A stretch of DNA of 64,000 nucleotides from Thioclava sediminum (GTDB taxonomy: Bacteria > Pseudomonadota > Alphaproteobacteria > Rhodobacterales > Rhodobacteraceae), in NCBI RefSeq assembly GCF_002020355.1, contig NZ_MPZV01000002.1:62001-126000 (forward strand), given 5' to 3'. The notes beneath the pieces are model-generated. The model searched no databases, was not told the origin of the DNA, and saw nothing but the letters and a program-made list of their open reading frames with translations. Position 1 is the first letter of the stretch. The number at the start of each line of letters is the position of its first letter. This document shows positions 8,946 to 20,415 of the stretch, one piece after another. A program made the position numbers and the translations under genes.

Positions 8946-9296
8946 ATGTTCCACCATTGCTTCGAACCGCGCACTCCCGCGGACGAGCTAGCCCAGATCC
9001 GCGCGCAGATCGCACAACTCAAACGCCGCGAGGCAGAGCTGCGCGAGGCCTATCTTACCCAGCCCGACATGCCCTGTCTCGGCCGCTGGACGAAGGTGGA
9101 GATCGTCACCAGCCGCCGCCAGGTGCTGGAGCCGCGCCTGCTGCCGCCCGAAATCCGCTCCGACCCGGCCTTTCAGCGCGAGAAAGTGACCCGCACGCTG
9201 CAGACCCGACCGCATGATCCGACGCGGAACCGCCTGCCCGAACTCGTCCGGGACAGACCCGTCAACGTCGGGCTGCGCCTCGTATCCGGCGGCTGA
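8946..9296 (+). CDS. hypothetical small protein inside the urease cluster, opposite strand
   Basis: 116 aa with a textbook AAAGGAG site 8 nt before the ATG at 8946. Residues about 10-35 (ELAQIRAQIAQLKRREAELR) predict a coiled coil. The rest is basic, with a conserved-looking LLPPEIRSDPAFQREKVTRT block. It has no signal peptide or membrane helix. It runs against the urease operon: divergent from ureE and ending 8 bp before the ureC stop. I do not recognise a function. Similar short coiled-coil proteins occur in Rhodobacteraceae, by memory rather than by search. Confidence 0.75.
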   Translation: MFHHCFEPRTPADELAQIRAQIAQLKRREAELREAYLTQPDMPCLGRWTKVEIVTSRRQVLEPRLLPPEIRSDPAFQREKVTRTLQTRPHDPTRNRLPELVRDRPVNVGLRLVSGG

Positions 9297-9304
9297 CGCC
9301 ATCC

Positions 9305-11010
<1,706 letters not shown>

Positions 11011-11011
<1 letters not shown>

Positions 11012-11316
11012 CAGAGCGCCCCCATAACTTTCTGATTGAATCCATAGACTTCACGCGAGCCGCGATAGGGCACCAGCCGCACTTCGCGGCTCTGGCCCGG
11101 CTCGAACCGCACCGCCGTTCCGGCCGCGATGTCCAGCCGATAGCCGCGTGCGGCGTCCCGGTCGAACTCCAACCCCGGATTGGTCTCCGCGAAATGGTAA
11201 TGCGAGCCGACCTGCACCGGGCGGTCGCCGGTATTGGCGACCATCAGCGTGATCGCCTCGCAGCCCTCATTCAGCGTGATCTCGCCCGCCGCGGGCAGGA
11301 TTTCTCCGGGGATCAT
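11011..11316 (-). CDS. ureB: urease beta subunit UreB
   Basis: 101 aa, standard bacterial length. Its family blocks are [19 protein letters not shown] and [12 protein letters not shown], with a C-terminal [10 protein letters not shown] chose the ATG at 11316 (MIPGEILPA), behind AAGGAG; the site overlaps the stop of the small gene upstream, implying coupled translation. It is a structural partner of UreA and UreC. Confidence 0.96.
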
Positions 11317-11320
11317 CGGC

Positions 11321-11500
11321 TCACTCCTTGTTGCGACGCAGGGCGCGCGCCAGTTCCGGCCCGACATAGGCGACCGCTGCGAGCGCGAGCAGCCCGATCA
11401 GCGGACCGTCGTGGAAAAACCATGTGCTCCCCGCGCTGTGGCCGGGATGGGCCAGCGCGGCAGTGGGCGCGAGGACGGCGAGAGCAGCTACAAATTTCAT
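11321..11500 (-). CDS. 59-aa membrane peptide between ureA and ureB
   Basis: Starts at the ATG at 11500 (MKFVAALAV), behind AAAGG; an earlier ATG at 11515 is possible. Residues 1-17 look like a signal peptide ending ALA, followed by HPGHSAG, then one hydrophobic helix ([15 protein letters not shown]) and a basic C-terminus (RALRRNKE). The mature N-terminus would carry a His-x-x-His near the membrane. It sits 4 bp upstream of ureB and 59 bp after ureA. The function is unknown; a nickel-related role is only a guess from the histidines and location. Confidence 0.75.
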   Translation of the reverse strand: MKFVAALAVLAPTAALAHPGHSAGSTWFFHDGPLIGLLALAAVAYVGPELARALRRNKE

Positions 11501-11559
11501 CGGACGGCCTTTCATTAGAAAAACTTATTTCGGGTCGGTCTGTATAAGCTGAACTTATC

Positions 11560-11862
11560 TCAGCGGATCGGATGGTGGACGGTGACGAGCTTCGTGCCGT
11601 CCGGGAAGGTCGCTTCAACCTGAATGGAATGGATCATCTCGGGGATGCCCTCCATGCATTGATCGGCCGAGATCACCCCTGCCCCCGCCTCCATCAGATC
11701 GGCGACGGAGCGCCCTTCGCGGGCCCCCTCGACGACGAAATCCGAAATGATTGCAATGGCTTCCGGGTGATTGAGCTTCACGCCGCGTTCCAGCCGGTTG
11801 CGCGCAACCATCGCAGCAACGCTGATCAGCAGCTTGTCCTTTTCCCTCGGTGTCAGGTTCAT
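11560..11862 (-). CDS. ureA: urease gamma subunit UreA
   Basis: 100 aa, canonical. It starts [13 protein letters not shown] and contains [14 protein letters not shown] and [18 protein letters not shown]. It is a structural subunit of the (UreABC)3 assembly. The ATG at 11862 has a GAGGGAA site and lies 9 bp after ureD. Confidence 0.97.
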   Translation of the reverse strand: MNLTPREKDKLLISVAAMVARNRLERGVKLNHPEAIAIISDFVVEGAREGRSVADLMEAGAGVISADQCMEGIPEMIHSIQVEATFPDGTKLVTVHHPIR

Positions 11863-11871
11863 CGTATTCCC

Positions 11872-12696
11872 TCAGATCTGCCACACGCGCGGCGCCGCTT
11901 CACCGCGTCGCAACGTATTGAAAAGTCGTAGAATTTGTCGCCGCATCGGCCAACCGTCCCGCGCGAGCAGCCGGATGACGCATTTCCCGTCGAACCCCGA
12001 AGCCGCGCCCTCGACGCCCGGCTCGTCGAGCACCGCGCGCAGGGGCTCCACCGCGTCTTCCGCACCTTGCTGGCACAGGACGAGCGTCGCGAAAGCGCGT
12101 GCCTCGCCCAGCACTGCGCTGCGCGCGCCCTTGGCCAAAATGTTGGAATTCAGCAAGAAGGGCTCGAAAAACACAGGCTTTCCGGCGCGATCGATCCGGC
12201 GCATGTCGAAAAACTGCAAGTCCTGCACCCGCTCGCCCATCGCGATCCGGCCCAGAACCACCGCCTCGAGCATCAGGCAGGACGCATCGACGGCCAGCGA
12301 AATAGTCGTGTCGCGCGCAAGTTTCGCCCGATCGAACAGGATCGTCTCCTGCGGCAGCCAATCGAGATGACACCCGGCACCGACATTGTGATGCACCTCG
12401 ACCTGCGCCTGACCACCATCCGCGCGATAGGCGCGCTCGGCGGCTTGGGTCGTCGCCACGAGCTTCGCGCCATCTTCCAGATCGGTTTTGTAGGAAAGCC
12501 GGTCTCCAGAGGCCAAACCACCGGAAGTATTCAGGAAAACCACTTCTGCCGCGCCCGGAACGCGCGGCAGAATGGCTTTCGCGGACCCGCTTTGATGGAG
12601 ACCGGTCAGCCGCGCACCAGAAAAGGCTGCCCGCGCCGCGCCGCGCGAACGCTGCATCTCGACTGCAGCCGGAGTCTGTATTTTCGCGTCGAACAT
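11872..12696 (-). CDS. ureD: urease accessory protein UreD (UreH)
   Basis: 274 aa. UreD family blocks visible are FLNTSGGLASGDRL, TTQAAERAYR and LDWLPQETILFDRA. It binds apo-urease directly and recruits UreF and UreG for nickel loading. It is the first gene of the urease operon, with a strong GGGAGGGAGGG site before the ATG at 12696. The promoter must lie in the 138-bp gap towards the Lrp gene. Confidence 0.95.
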   Translation of the reverse strand: MFDAKIQTPAAVEMQRSRGAARAAFSGARLTGLHQSGSAKAILPRVPGAAEVVFLNTSGGLASGDRLSYKTDLEDGAKLVATTQAAERAYRADGGQAQVEVHHNVGAGCHLDWLPQETILFDRAKLARDTTISLAVDASCLMLEAVVLGRIAMGERVQDLQFFDMRRIDRAGKPVFFEPFLLNSNILAKGARSAVLGEARAFATLVLCQQGAEDAVEPLRAVLDEPGVEGAASGFDGKCVIRLLARDGWPMRRQILRLFNTLRRGEAAPRVWQI

Positions 12697-12758
12697 GGGT
12701 CCCTCCCTCCCGATTCAAAACCGCGCCAACGGGACGGTCCATGCCGTGCTCGCGCAGA

Positions 12759-12774
12759 TTTGGCTTTGACCAAA
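12759..12774. promoter_or_regulatory. inverted repeat upstream of ureD
   Basis: TTTGG, 6 bases, CCAAA, a perfect 5-bp dyad 63 bp upstream of the ureD ATG and downstream of the Lrp gene stop. It could be an operator for the urease operon. No consensus for a known regulator is recognised. Confidence 0.3.
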
Positions 12775-12834
12775 GCACAACGGCAGCTGCGCCCATTTCA
12801 CGCGCAATTTGCCCAATTTTTCAACTGTAATGAA

Positions 12835-13296
12835 TCACCCCAAGGGACCGGGGCGGCGTTCTTCGTTGAGCAGCACATTCGCCTCGACCTGCCCGACCCC
12901 GGGCAAGGTCATGATCCGACGCCGCAAGACCCGTTCGAAATCGGGCAGATCGCGCGCAGTGACCCGCAGCCGGTAATCGAAGAGCCCGAGGACGTGCTGC
13001 ACGAGCTGCACCTCCGGGATCGCGGTCACCGCGCGCTCGAAATCCTCAAGGCTGACGCGGCCTTTCGCGGCGAGCTTCACGCCCAGAAAGACCGTCACGC
13101 CGAACCCCAGCGCCTCGGGATCGACGATGACACGCCGCCCCGCGATAACGCCCGCATCCTGCATCCGGCGGATTCGTCGCCATGTCGCGGGCTGGGAAAG
13201 CCCGAGCTTGCGGCCCAACGCCCCCGCGCTTTGCGTGGAATCGCGGCTCAGCGCCCGCAGCAGCTGGCGGTCGAAGTCGTCGAGATCGAGGCTCAT
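12835..13296 (-). CDS. Lrp/AsnC family transcriptional regulator
   Basis: 153 aa. The N-terminal winged HTH starts DDFDRQLLRALSRDSTQSA, with the recognition helix region SQPATWRRIRRMQDAGVI. The C-terminal RAM (ligand) domain runs from about residue 65 to 140. It overlaps the stop of the second Lrp gene by 4 bp (ATGA), so the pair is co-expressed and might form hetero-oligomers. The likely ligand is an amino acid, given the divergent ilvC. Confidence 0.9.
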   Translation of the reverse strand: MSLDLDDFDRQLLRALSRDSTQSAGALGRKLGLSQPATWRRIRRMQDAGVIAGRRVIVDPEALGFGVTVFLGVKLAAKGRVSLEDFERAVTAIPEVQLVQHVLGLFDYRLRVTARDLPDFERVLRRRIMTLPGVGQVEANVLLNEERRPGPLG

Positions 13297-13751
13297 ATCG
13301 GCAGCTCCGCGCTGGATTTGATCGTCGAGATCAGCATCAGAGCATCGAGTTCGGCGATATGCGGCAGGGTCAGAATGCGGTTGCGGTAGATCTCCTGATA
13401 ATGCGCCATGTCGCGGGCGATGACCTGCAGGCGCATATCGGTGGAGCCGAGGAAGCTTTGGATTTCAATGACTTCCGGAACCTCTCGCGCGGCGGCGGTG
13501 AATTCGTCGAAAGCGCGCGGGTTGGTCTTATCCAAGGTGAAGCGCAGGGAAACCTCGACCGCCCAGCCGAGCGCGTGCCAGTCGATCAGCGCCTCTTCCC
13601 CGCGGATCACCCCGCCTTCGCGCAACTTCTCGATCCGGCGCCAACAGGTTGCGGGCGTGACGCCTGCGCGCTCGGCCAGCTCGGCCGAGGGGAGACCCGG
13701 CTCCGCCATCATCTGACGCAATATCCGCCGGTCGGTATCGTCGATCTGCAT
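13293..13751 (-). CDS. Lrp/AsnC family transcriptional regulator
   Basis: 152 aa from the ATG at 13751 (MQIDDTDRRIL); a TTG 21 bp upstream is in frame but lacks a good site. The HTH (TPATCWRRIEKLREGGVI) and RAM domain resemble the neighbouring paralogue. It is divergent from ilvC across a 125-bp region, the usual arrangement for a regulator that also controls its neighbour. Control of branched-chain amino-acid synthesis is inferred. Confidence 0.9.
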   Translation of the reverse strand: MQIDDTDRRILRQMMAEPGLPSAELAERAGVTPATCWRRIEKLREGGVIRGEEALIDWHALGWAVEVSLRFTLDKTNPRAFDEFTAAAREVPEVIEIQSFLGSTDMRLQVIARDMAHYQEIYRNRILTLPHIAELDALMLISTIKSSAELPI

Positions 13752-13753
13752 GA

Positions 13754-14899
<1,146 letters not shown>

Positions 14900-14924
14900 T
14901 CTGCACGACAGCGACGAGATTGGA

Positions 14925-14953
14925 CCCCCGGCCTATGCGCCGGGGGTTCTTTT
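14925..14953 (+). terminator. rho-independent terminator of ilvC
   Basis: CCCCCGGC, a 6-nt loop, GCCGGGGG, then TTCTTTT, 25 bp past the ilvC stop and just before the convergent membrane-protein gene. Confidence 0.85.
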
Positions 14954-14963
14954 ATGTGCGGGG

Positions 14964-15569
14964 TTACACCCAGTAACTGGCGCCGTTGGCCATGTTCATC
15001 GTCACGCCCCAGGCGAGGTAGAAGAGCCACACGCCGGTCAGCAGCTGGAACACGCCGCCCGCCTTTTCCGCCGTCTCGCTATTGGTCCAACGCGCGCCGA
15101 ATTCGGCGAGATAAATCAGCATCAGGCCGATGAAGAGGATCGCAGCGGGAATGTCGCCATTGCCCCAGAACGAGATCGTGCCCATCGCGCTCAACCCGAA
15201 CAGCGGGATCGCCATCCACGCCTCGGGCCCGGGATCGGAATGGGTGTAGCGACGCAGGCCGATGACGAACCAGTGGATGCCGTAGAGCGAAAAGGCGACA
15301 GCCGCCATGTAGAGCGGCGCGGCATTGGCGAAGACCGGAAACCATGTCAGGCCGATCATCAGGTAGATGCCGGTCAGAAGCTGGCCGAACCCGCCAAGGA
15401 AGATACCCCAGAGACCCAAGGTTCGCTCCTGCGCCAGCGGGTCGCCGGACCAGCTCGGGCCGTTCGCGACGGCCGCGCCGCCCTGGACGAAATAGTTGAT
15501 CGAGAGCGATAGGAAGCCGATCGCGAGCGGCCAGAAATCTGATGTGGGAAAAATGGATGATTGGTCCAT
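14964..15569 (-). CDS. six-helix membrane protein, GPR1/FUN34/YaaH (SatP)-like
   Basis: 201 aa with about six hydrophobic helices. The block GLWGIFLGGFGQLLTGIYL followed by AFSLYGIHWFVIGL matches the pattern of YaaH/SatP acetate-succinate permeases (GIFYGG..Q..AG, then SYG.FW). The C-terminal AGGVFQLLTGVWLFYLAWG also fits. I considered AmiS/UreI because of the nearby urease genes, but its signature segments are absent. The start ATG at 15569 has GGAGGTG in front. The substrate is probably a small monocarboxylate, by inference. Confidence 0.6.
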   Translation of the reverse strand: MDQSSIFPTSDFWPLAIGFLSLSINYFVQGGAAVANGPSWSGDPLAQERTLGLWGIFLGGFGQLLTGIYLMIGLTWFPVFANAAPLYMAAVAFSLYGIHWFVIGLRRYTHSDPGPEAWMAIPLFGLSAMGTISFWGNGDIPAAILFIGLMLIYLAEFGARWTNSETAEKAGGVFQLLTGVWLFYLAWGVTMNMANGASYWV

Positions 15570-15730
15570 GACGCACCTCCGGTAAATATCGCCCCTCCAT
15601 TGCTCCAAAGCCGCGGAAGGCCTTGAAGTTCAGTCACGTTTTGGTCACTCCAGACGCTGACCGCGGCAGCGCGTCGCCTTGCGGGGCTACGGGTTTCTTG
15701 TCACAGTTCCGCGAATTGAAAGGGAAGCAG

Positions 15731-16123
15731 ATGGCCGAACCCGACCACGAGGAACTCGAAGCGATCTTCGAGGAGCGCGCAAAATTCTTCACCCCGAGAT
15801 GGTTCGGCGATCTCTTCGCCGGGCGGCTCGCACCGGGAGATACGTTCTGGGCCGGGAATTACGGACCCGCGCTGGTGGTGGTGCCGCTGATCGTGATCCT
15901 GGCGCTGTTCACCGCGCTGATCTCGCCAGGCCATCTTGGCGCGTTCTTCGGAAGCTTCGCTGTGGCCGCGGGGATCTACCGGATCGCTGTGTTGATCGGT
16001 TTGACCCGCTCGGTCTGGCGCGCGGAGGCCGGCCCGACATTCTGGCGCTGGGTCGGCGTGCTCTGGACCGTGTTCGAAGCGGTCGCCCTGATCTGGCTGG
16101 GGCTGGGCCTCTTCGGCGGGTAA
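15731..16123 (+). CDS. hypothetical three-helix membrane protein
   Basis: 130 aa from the ATG at 15731 (MAEPDHEELE), behind AAAGGGAAG. There is an acidic N-terminus (about 40 residues), then three hydrophobic segments around residues 45-65, 70-95 and 105-130, ending LGLGLFGG. No family is recognised. It is divergent from the YaaH-like gene. Its stop is followed by a hairpin and one copy of the repeated 3-prime element. Confidence 0.65.
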   Translation: MAEPDHEELEAIFEERAKFFTPRWFGDLFAGRLAPGDTFWAGNYGPALVVVPLIVILALFTALISPGHLGAFFGSFAVAAGIYRIAVLIGLTRSVWRAEAGPTFWRWVGVLWTVFEAVALIWLGLGLFGG

Positions 16124-16124
16124 G

Positions 16125-16147
16125 AAAAAAGGGGGCGCGACGCCCCC
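16125..16147 (-). terminator. terminator facing glmM transcription
   Basis: Perfect 7-bp stem GGGGGCG / CGCCCCC (16131-16137, 16141-16147) with six A residues at 16125-16130, read as a U-run on the minus strand. It is oriented to stop transcription leaving glmM, although it sits 150 bp past that gene, beside the stop of the plus-strand membrane gene. Confidence 0.65.
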
Positions 16148-16151
16148 TCTA

Positions 16152-16205
16152 CTTCGCTCTTTCAAAATATCCCGGGGACGGCCGCAGGCCGGGGGCAGAG
16201 CCCCC
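16152..16205 (+). repeat. 3-prime composite element after the 15731 gene
   Basis: CTTCGCTCTTTC then AAAATATCCCGGGG (16152-16177), followed by the hairpin GGGGGC-aga-GCCCCC (16191-16205). It has the same arrangement as the elements after urtB, glyS and hisN, with the left box diverged and the spacer one base shorter. Confidence 0.55.
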
Positions 16206-16303
16206 TCACTCTCCGTTGATTGTCGCCCTACGGCGGCGGGGGCGGAGCCCCTTCATTCTCCGTTGATTGTCGCCCTACGGCGACGGGGGCAGAGCCCCCT
16301 TAC
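16191..16303. repeat. 47-bp tandem repeat with G/C hairpins between two convergent genes
   Basis: About 2.4 copies of a 47-bp unit. The string TCTCCGTTGATTG starts at 16210 and again at 16257, followed by TCGCCCTACGGCG in both. The hairpin GGGGGC(a/g)gaGCCCC recurs at 16191, about 16238 and about 16285. The two full units differ at only a few bases, so the duplication is recent. The last copy reaches the glmM stop. Confidence 0.8.
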
Positions 16304-17643
16304 GCGGTTTCGGCCTCGACAGCGGCGACGATGCTGTCGACCGTCGCCTCCAGCAACCCCTCGTCCTCGCATTCCGCCATCACGCGGATCAGCGGCTCGG
16401 TGCCGGATTTGCGGATCAGAAGACGGCCCTGACCGTTCAGACGGTTCTCCGCGTCCAATATCGCTTTTGCAACATTATCGGCGCTCAGAGGCTCCTGCCC
16501 CGCCTGATACCTTACGTTTTTCAACATTTGCGGCACGGTCTCGAATTGCCGCACGAGGTCGGAGGCGCGCAACCCGGTCTCGACCATCGCGGCGAGGAAT
16601 TGCAGCCCCGCCATCAGCCCGTCGCCGGTCGTGGCGTAATCGGTCATGACGATATGGCCCGATTGCTCGCCGCCCAGATTGAAGCCGCCTTCGCGCATCC
16701 GCTCGACCACGTAACGGTCGCCGACCTTGGTGCGCTCGAGCCGCAGCCCCTCGGCTTCAAGGAAGCGCTCCAGCCCGAGATTGGACATCACGGTCGCCAC
16801 GAGTGCACCGCCCGAAAGCTGACCGGATTCAGCCCAGCGTTTCGCAAACAGCGCCATGATCTGATCGCCATCTGCGACATGGCCGGTCTCGTCGATGATC
16901 ATCACCCGGTCCGCATCACCGTCGAGCGAGATCCCGAGATCGGCGCCATGCGCCACCACGGCCTCGGCGCAGGTGCTGACATGGGTCGAACCGCAGCCAT
17001 CATTGATGTTGCGCCCGTCGGGCGAGACGCCGACCGGGATCACTTCGCAGCCAAGCTCCCACAGAACCGCCGGCGCCGCACGATAGGCCGCCCCATTGGC
17101 GCAATCGACGACCACTTTCAGGTCGGGCTTGCGCAGCTTCGGGAAGGTGGTCTTGGCATATTCGACATAGCGCCCCAGACCGTCGTCGATCCGCTTGGCG
17201 CGGCCGATATTCTCGGGGCGCGCGAGGCGGATATCCGTGTCGAGCATCGCCTCGATCTCGGTCTCGGCCTCGTCGCTGAGCTTGAACCCGTCGGGGCCGA
17301 AGAACTTGATCCCGTTATCCTTGGCCGGGTTGTGGCTGGCGGAGATCATGATCCCCATATCCGCGCGCATCGAGCGGGTCAGGTAGCCCACGGCGGGCGT
17401 CGGCACCGGGCCGAGCAGCAGCACGTTCATCCCCGTCGAAGTCAGACCCGCCGTCAGCGCGTTCTCGAACATGTAGCCCGAGAGACGCGTGTCCTTGCCG
17501 ATCACCACGCGGTGGCCGCGCGAGTCGTCCTGCCGGAAATAGCGGCCCGCCGCAGCGCCCAGTTTCAGCGCCATCTCGGCGGTCATGTTGCCCGAATTGG
17601 CCTCGCCGCGGACACCATCGGTGCCAAAAAGCTTCCTGCTCAT
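16300..17643 (-). CDS. glmM: phosphoglucosamine mutase
   Basis: 447 aa. It interconverts glucosamine-6-phosphate and glucosamine-1-phosphate for UDP-GlcNAc, peptidoglycan and LPS. The phosphoserine loop is SASHNP with Ser103; the metal loop is DGDADR, the sugar loop GGEQSGH and the phosphate-binding loop [11 protein letters not shown]. It overlaps the folP stop by 4 bp (ATGA). Confidence 0.97.
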   Translation of the reverse strand: MSRKLFGTDGVRGEANSGNMTAEMALKLGAAAGRYFRQDDSRGHRVVIGKDTRLSGYMFENALTAGLTSTGMNVLLLGPVPTPAVGYLTRSMRADMGIMISASHNPAKDNGIKFFGPDGFKLSDEAETEIEAMLDTDIRLARPENIGRAKRIDDGLGRYVEYAKTTFPKLRKPDLKVVVDCANGAAYRAAPAVLWELGCEVIPVGVSPDGRNINDGCGSTHVSTCAEAVVAHGADLGISLDGDADRVMIIDETGHVADGDQIMALFAKRWAESGQLSGGALVATVMSNLGLERFLEAEGLRLERTKVGDRYVVERMREGGFNLGGEQSGHIVMTDYATTGDGLMAGLQFLAAMVETGLRASDLVRQFETVPQMLKNVRYQAGQEPLSADNVAKAILDAENRLNGQGRLLIRKSGTEPLIRVMAECEDEGLLEATVDSIVAAVEAETA

Positions 17644-18659
17644 TCCTCAAAACCTCTTTTGATCGCGTCCCAGAGCCGGATGCCTTGGGCGATCTCGGCC
17701 ACATCGTGGACGCGGTGAATTTGAATGCCCTGATCGAGCCCGGCGAGCGTCACGGCCAAAGTGCCGGGGGCGCGGCTATCGGCCTCCTCGGCGCCGCCCA
17801 CGGCCCCGATGAAGCGTTTGCGCGACACGCCGAGCAGGACGGGGCAGCCCAGCCCGTGAAACAAGCTGAGACCGCGGATCAGGGCGAGATTGTGCTGCGC
17901 GGTCTTGCCGAAGCCGATACCGGGGTCGGCGATGATCGCCTCGCGCGCGATGCCGTAATCCTCGGCCAGCGCGATGCGGTCTTCGAGATAGTCGTAGACG
18001 TCGAGCAGCACATCCGTGTAGCGCGGATCGTCCTGCATCGTCTCTGGCAGGCCCTGCGCATGCATCAGGCAGATCGGCGCGCCGGAGACCTGCGCCACCT
18101 CGACCATGGCCGGATCGAATTCCATCGCGGAGACATCGTTGAGCATCGCGGCCCCCGCCTCCAGCGCCTGATCAGCGACCAGCGACTTGCGGGTATCGAT
18201 GGAGATCGGCGCATCGAAATCGGCATCGCGCAGCGCCGCAATCACGGGCGCGGTGCGGGCGATCTCTTCGTCTTCCTCGACTTCCGTGGCGCCGGGACGG
18301 GTCGACTCGCCGCCGATATCGAGAATGTCAGCGCCCATCTTGCGCAGCGCAACGGCGCGCTCGATCGCAGCATCCTCGACGTCGAAGCGCCCACCATCGG
18401 AGAAGCTGTCAGGCGTGACGTTCAGGATGCCCATGATCCGCGGCGCATCGAGCGTGATCCCGGCGACCGGCGTTCGCGGGGCGCAGAGCCGCTCCATCAC
18501 CTCTTCGGGCAGATGGGCTGCGGGGATGATCTCGGGCTCGCCATCGCGGCGCAGAATCTCCACCTCATCGAACCAGCACCAGCCCCCCGCGAGGGTCAGG
18601 GCCGTGTCGGGACGGGCGGAGTCGGTTCGGGCGACGGGTCGATAATAGAGCTTCTCCAT
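17640..18659 (-). CDS. folP: dihydropteroate synthase
   Basis: 339 aa from the ATG at 18659 (MEKLYYRPV); an ATG 9 bp upstream is equally possible. It condenses the pterin pyrophosphate with p-aminobenzoate. The DHPS motifs are [25 protein letters not shown] and GVSRKRFIG. An extra N-terminal 80 residues precede the TIM barrel, as is common in this group. It is co-transcribed with folB upstream and glmM downstream. Confidence 0.95.
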   Translation of the reverse strand: MEKLYYRPVARTDSARPDTALTLAGGWCWFDEVEILRRDGEPEIIPAAHLPEEVMERLCAPRTPVAGITLDAPRIMGILNVTPDSFSDGGRFDVEDAAIERAVALRKMGADILDIGGESTRPGATEVEEDEEIARTAPVIAALRDADFDAPISIDTRKSLVADQALEAGAAMLNDVSAMEFDPAMVEVAQVSGAPICLMHAQGLPETMQDDPRYTDVLLDVYDYLEDRIALAEDYGIAREAIIADPGIGFGKTAQHNLALIRGLSLFHGLGCPVLLGVSRKRFIGAVGGAEEADSRAPGTLAVTLAGLDQGIQIHRVHDVAEIAQGIRLWDAIKRGFEE

Positions 18660-18699
18660 GCGCACCATTCACCCGATTGCGCCCGAGAGTTCAAGCCGT

Positions 18700-19620
18700 T
18701 CAGAGCGGGCGCGTCTCGACCGGCACGCGGCTTCCTGCCGGGGCTGAAACAGTCCCGTGAACTTCCAGCCGGGTCGCGGCCATCTGCTCGGCCAGCCACA
18801 GCGCCAGCGCCATCGCGTCGCGCGCGGGGCTTTTCGGGCCGTCGGTCGCGTCCAGCACGATCTTTGAGGGCGCCCAGACGACCATCTGGCCATGGCGCAT
18901 CGCCCAGTCGATCTCGGTGCGGGTCGCCACCACAACGCAGCGCGGATCGCGGGCCGCGAGCCGCCATGCGTTCTGCTCGATCGCGAGAAGGTCGATGCGG
19001 CGCTGCGTGGGCCCCTGCCCGCTTTCGGGCACGGCGCCGTCGGGCAGCCCCACGGCGAGGATCACCGGAAGGCCCGTCTCCTGCAGCACGTCGAGCCGCG
19101 CCGAAAGGTCGGGCGCGTCGATAGCGGCGTTGGAGAGATAGGCCACCACCGGGTGCAGCGTTTCCTCCACCCCACTCTCGTCCACGCTTTTCACCGGGAC
19201 GGAGGCGCGGGAGCGCACGATCTCGACGCCAAGCGCGCCGGGGCCGCGGTCGAGCTTTTCGATCCGCACGAAAACGCGCATCGCCTGCGGGCTGGCGAGG
19301 ATACGCTCCGCCACGCCGGCTGCGAGCGTCTCCAGCAGGTTCACCCGTTCCTCGGCCAGTTCCGCCGCGATCGCCTCGGTGATCCGGTCATAGGAGAGGA
19401 TGCGATCCACGTCGTCCTCGAGCGGCTCCGGCGTGGGCCGCACCTCCACCACCACGTTGAATTGCAGGCGCTGCGTGTGGCCACGCTCCTGCTGGAAGGC
19501 GCCGATATCGGCCTCCACCACATGGTCGCGCAGCGAGATGCGATCCCGAGGGTCGGTGGGCGCAGAGGCCGCCGCCCGCGCTTCGGGATGCGAAAAGGCG
19601 AGGGAAATATCGGAACTCAT
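18700..19620 (-). CDS. folB: dihydroneopterin aldolase fused to an extra C-terminal domain
   Basis: 306 aa, over twice the 120-130 aa of a plain FolB. Residues about 25-140 are the FolB domain (DIGAFQQERG start, RIEKLDRGPGA with the catalytic-type Lys122). Residues about 155-290 are a separate domain with an alternating strand-helix pattern (LPVILAVGLPD, CVVVATRTEIDWAMRHGQMV, then a helical end) that I cannot assign. The aldolase step feeds HPPK and FolP; folP lies 40 bp downstream. I chose the ATG at 19620 (MSSDISLAF). Confidence 0.85.
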   Translation of the reverse strand: MSSDISLAFSHPEARAAASAPTDPRDRISLRDHVVEADIGAFQQERGHTQRLQFNVVVEVRPTPEPLEDDVDRILSYDRITEAIAAELAEERVNLLETLAAGVAERILASPQAMRVFVRIEKLDRGPGALGVEIVRSRASVPVKSVDESGVEETLHPVVAYLSNAAIDAPDLSARLDVLQETGLPVILAVGLPDGAVPESGQGPTQRRIDLLAIEQNAWRLAARDPRCVVVATRTEIDWAMRHGQMVVWAPSKIVLDATDGPKSPARDAMALALWLAEQMAATRLEVHGTVSAPAGSRVPVETRPL

Positions 19621-19734
19621 GCGCGCCTCGGGAATTTTTCTGTCATGTCGAGCATAGAAAAAGGGCGGGCCGAAGCCCACCCTCAACCGTCATTTCATCG
19701 CCTGCCCGCGACGCGGGCCCCTGAAAGCGCGGCC

Positions 19735-20415
19735 TCAGTTCGAGGCGGTGCGCACCGGGTTGGCGTAGAAGATGTGATGGCCGATCGACGCGGTTTTCGC
19801 GAAGCGGCGCGACCAGCTCGGGCGCACGGCAAGCGTGTGGAAGTAGGTCGCCCCATCGGTCAGCGAGCGCGGCGCGCCATCGATCATCGCCCGGGCGACT
19901 TTCGCGACTTCGGCGTAGGCCCCCTTGTTGCGGACGGTGTCGGAGCGACCGTCGCAATACCAGCTGAACTGGCAGGCGCGCGAATTGCCCTGATGGACAA
20001 CGCCGCAGATCGAACCGGGGAAGCGCGGATCGTCGACACGGTTCAGGATGACCTCGGCGACGGCCTGCTGGCCCTTCACACCTTCGCCACGCGCTTCGAA
20101 GTAAAGCGCCTGCGAGAGGCATTGGAACTGCTCGCCACCCTTGGCAGCGGGTTGCGCGGACAGCCACTTGGCCGAAAGGACTTCCGGCAGAGTCGCATGT
20201 TTTTTCGAGCGTTCCGGCGCCATGGTGAGCGCGGTGACGCGTCGTTTGTCGATCGCGCTCATCGCGGAGCGCTCCGTCCACAGGACCGACATCAGTCCTT
20301 GTTCGGCGACCTCAGTGGGGTCGTTCGACTGGCTTACCGTGACTTCGGCACGCAAGCCTCCGGCGAGGGCGAGGAGGATGGCAGCACCCCCCGTCCAGCT
20401 TTTCAGCAGTGACAT
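19735..20415 (-). CDS. secreted cell-wall hydrolase, SleB/CwlJ family
   Basis: 226 aa. The signal peptide is residues 1-23. The C-terminal half is a Hydrolase_2 domain: CLSQALYFEARGEGVKGQQAVAEVILNRV contains the catalytic-type Glu, followed by GVVHQGNSRACQFSWYCDG. In this family the domain cleaves peptidoglycan as a lytic transglycosylase or amidase-like lysin. The middle region (residues 24-90) is basic and of low complexity. It stands alone between folB and the PPDK-like gene. Confidence 0.88.
   Translation of the reverse strand: MSLLKSWTGGAAILLALAGGLRAEVTVSQSNDPTEVAEQGLMSVLWTERSAMSAIDKRRVTALTMAPERSKKHATLPEVLSAKWLSAQPAAKGGEQFQCLSQALYFEARGEGVKGQQAVAEVILNRVDDPRFPGSICGVVHQGNSRACQFSWYCDGRSDTVRNKGAYAEVAKVARAMIDGAPRSLTDGATYFHTLAVRPSWSRRFAKTASIGHHIFYANPVRTASN

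Noticed and set aside
14964-15569. AmiS/UreI urea or amide channel
   Set aside because: Tempting because of urease, but the helix motifs match the YaaH/SatP pattern better and the gene lies beyond ilvC, not in the urease operon.
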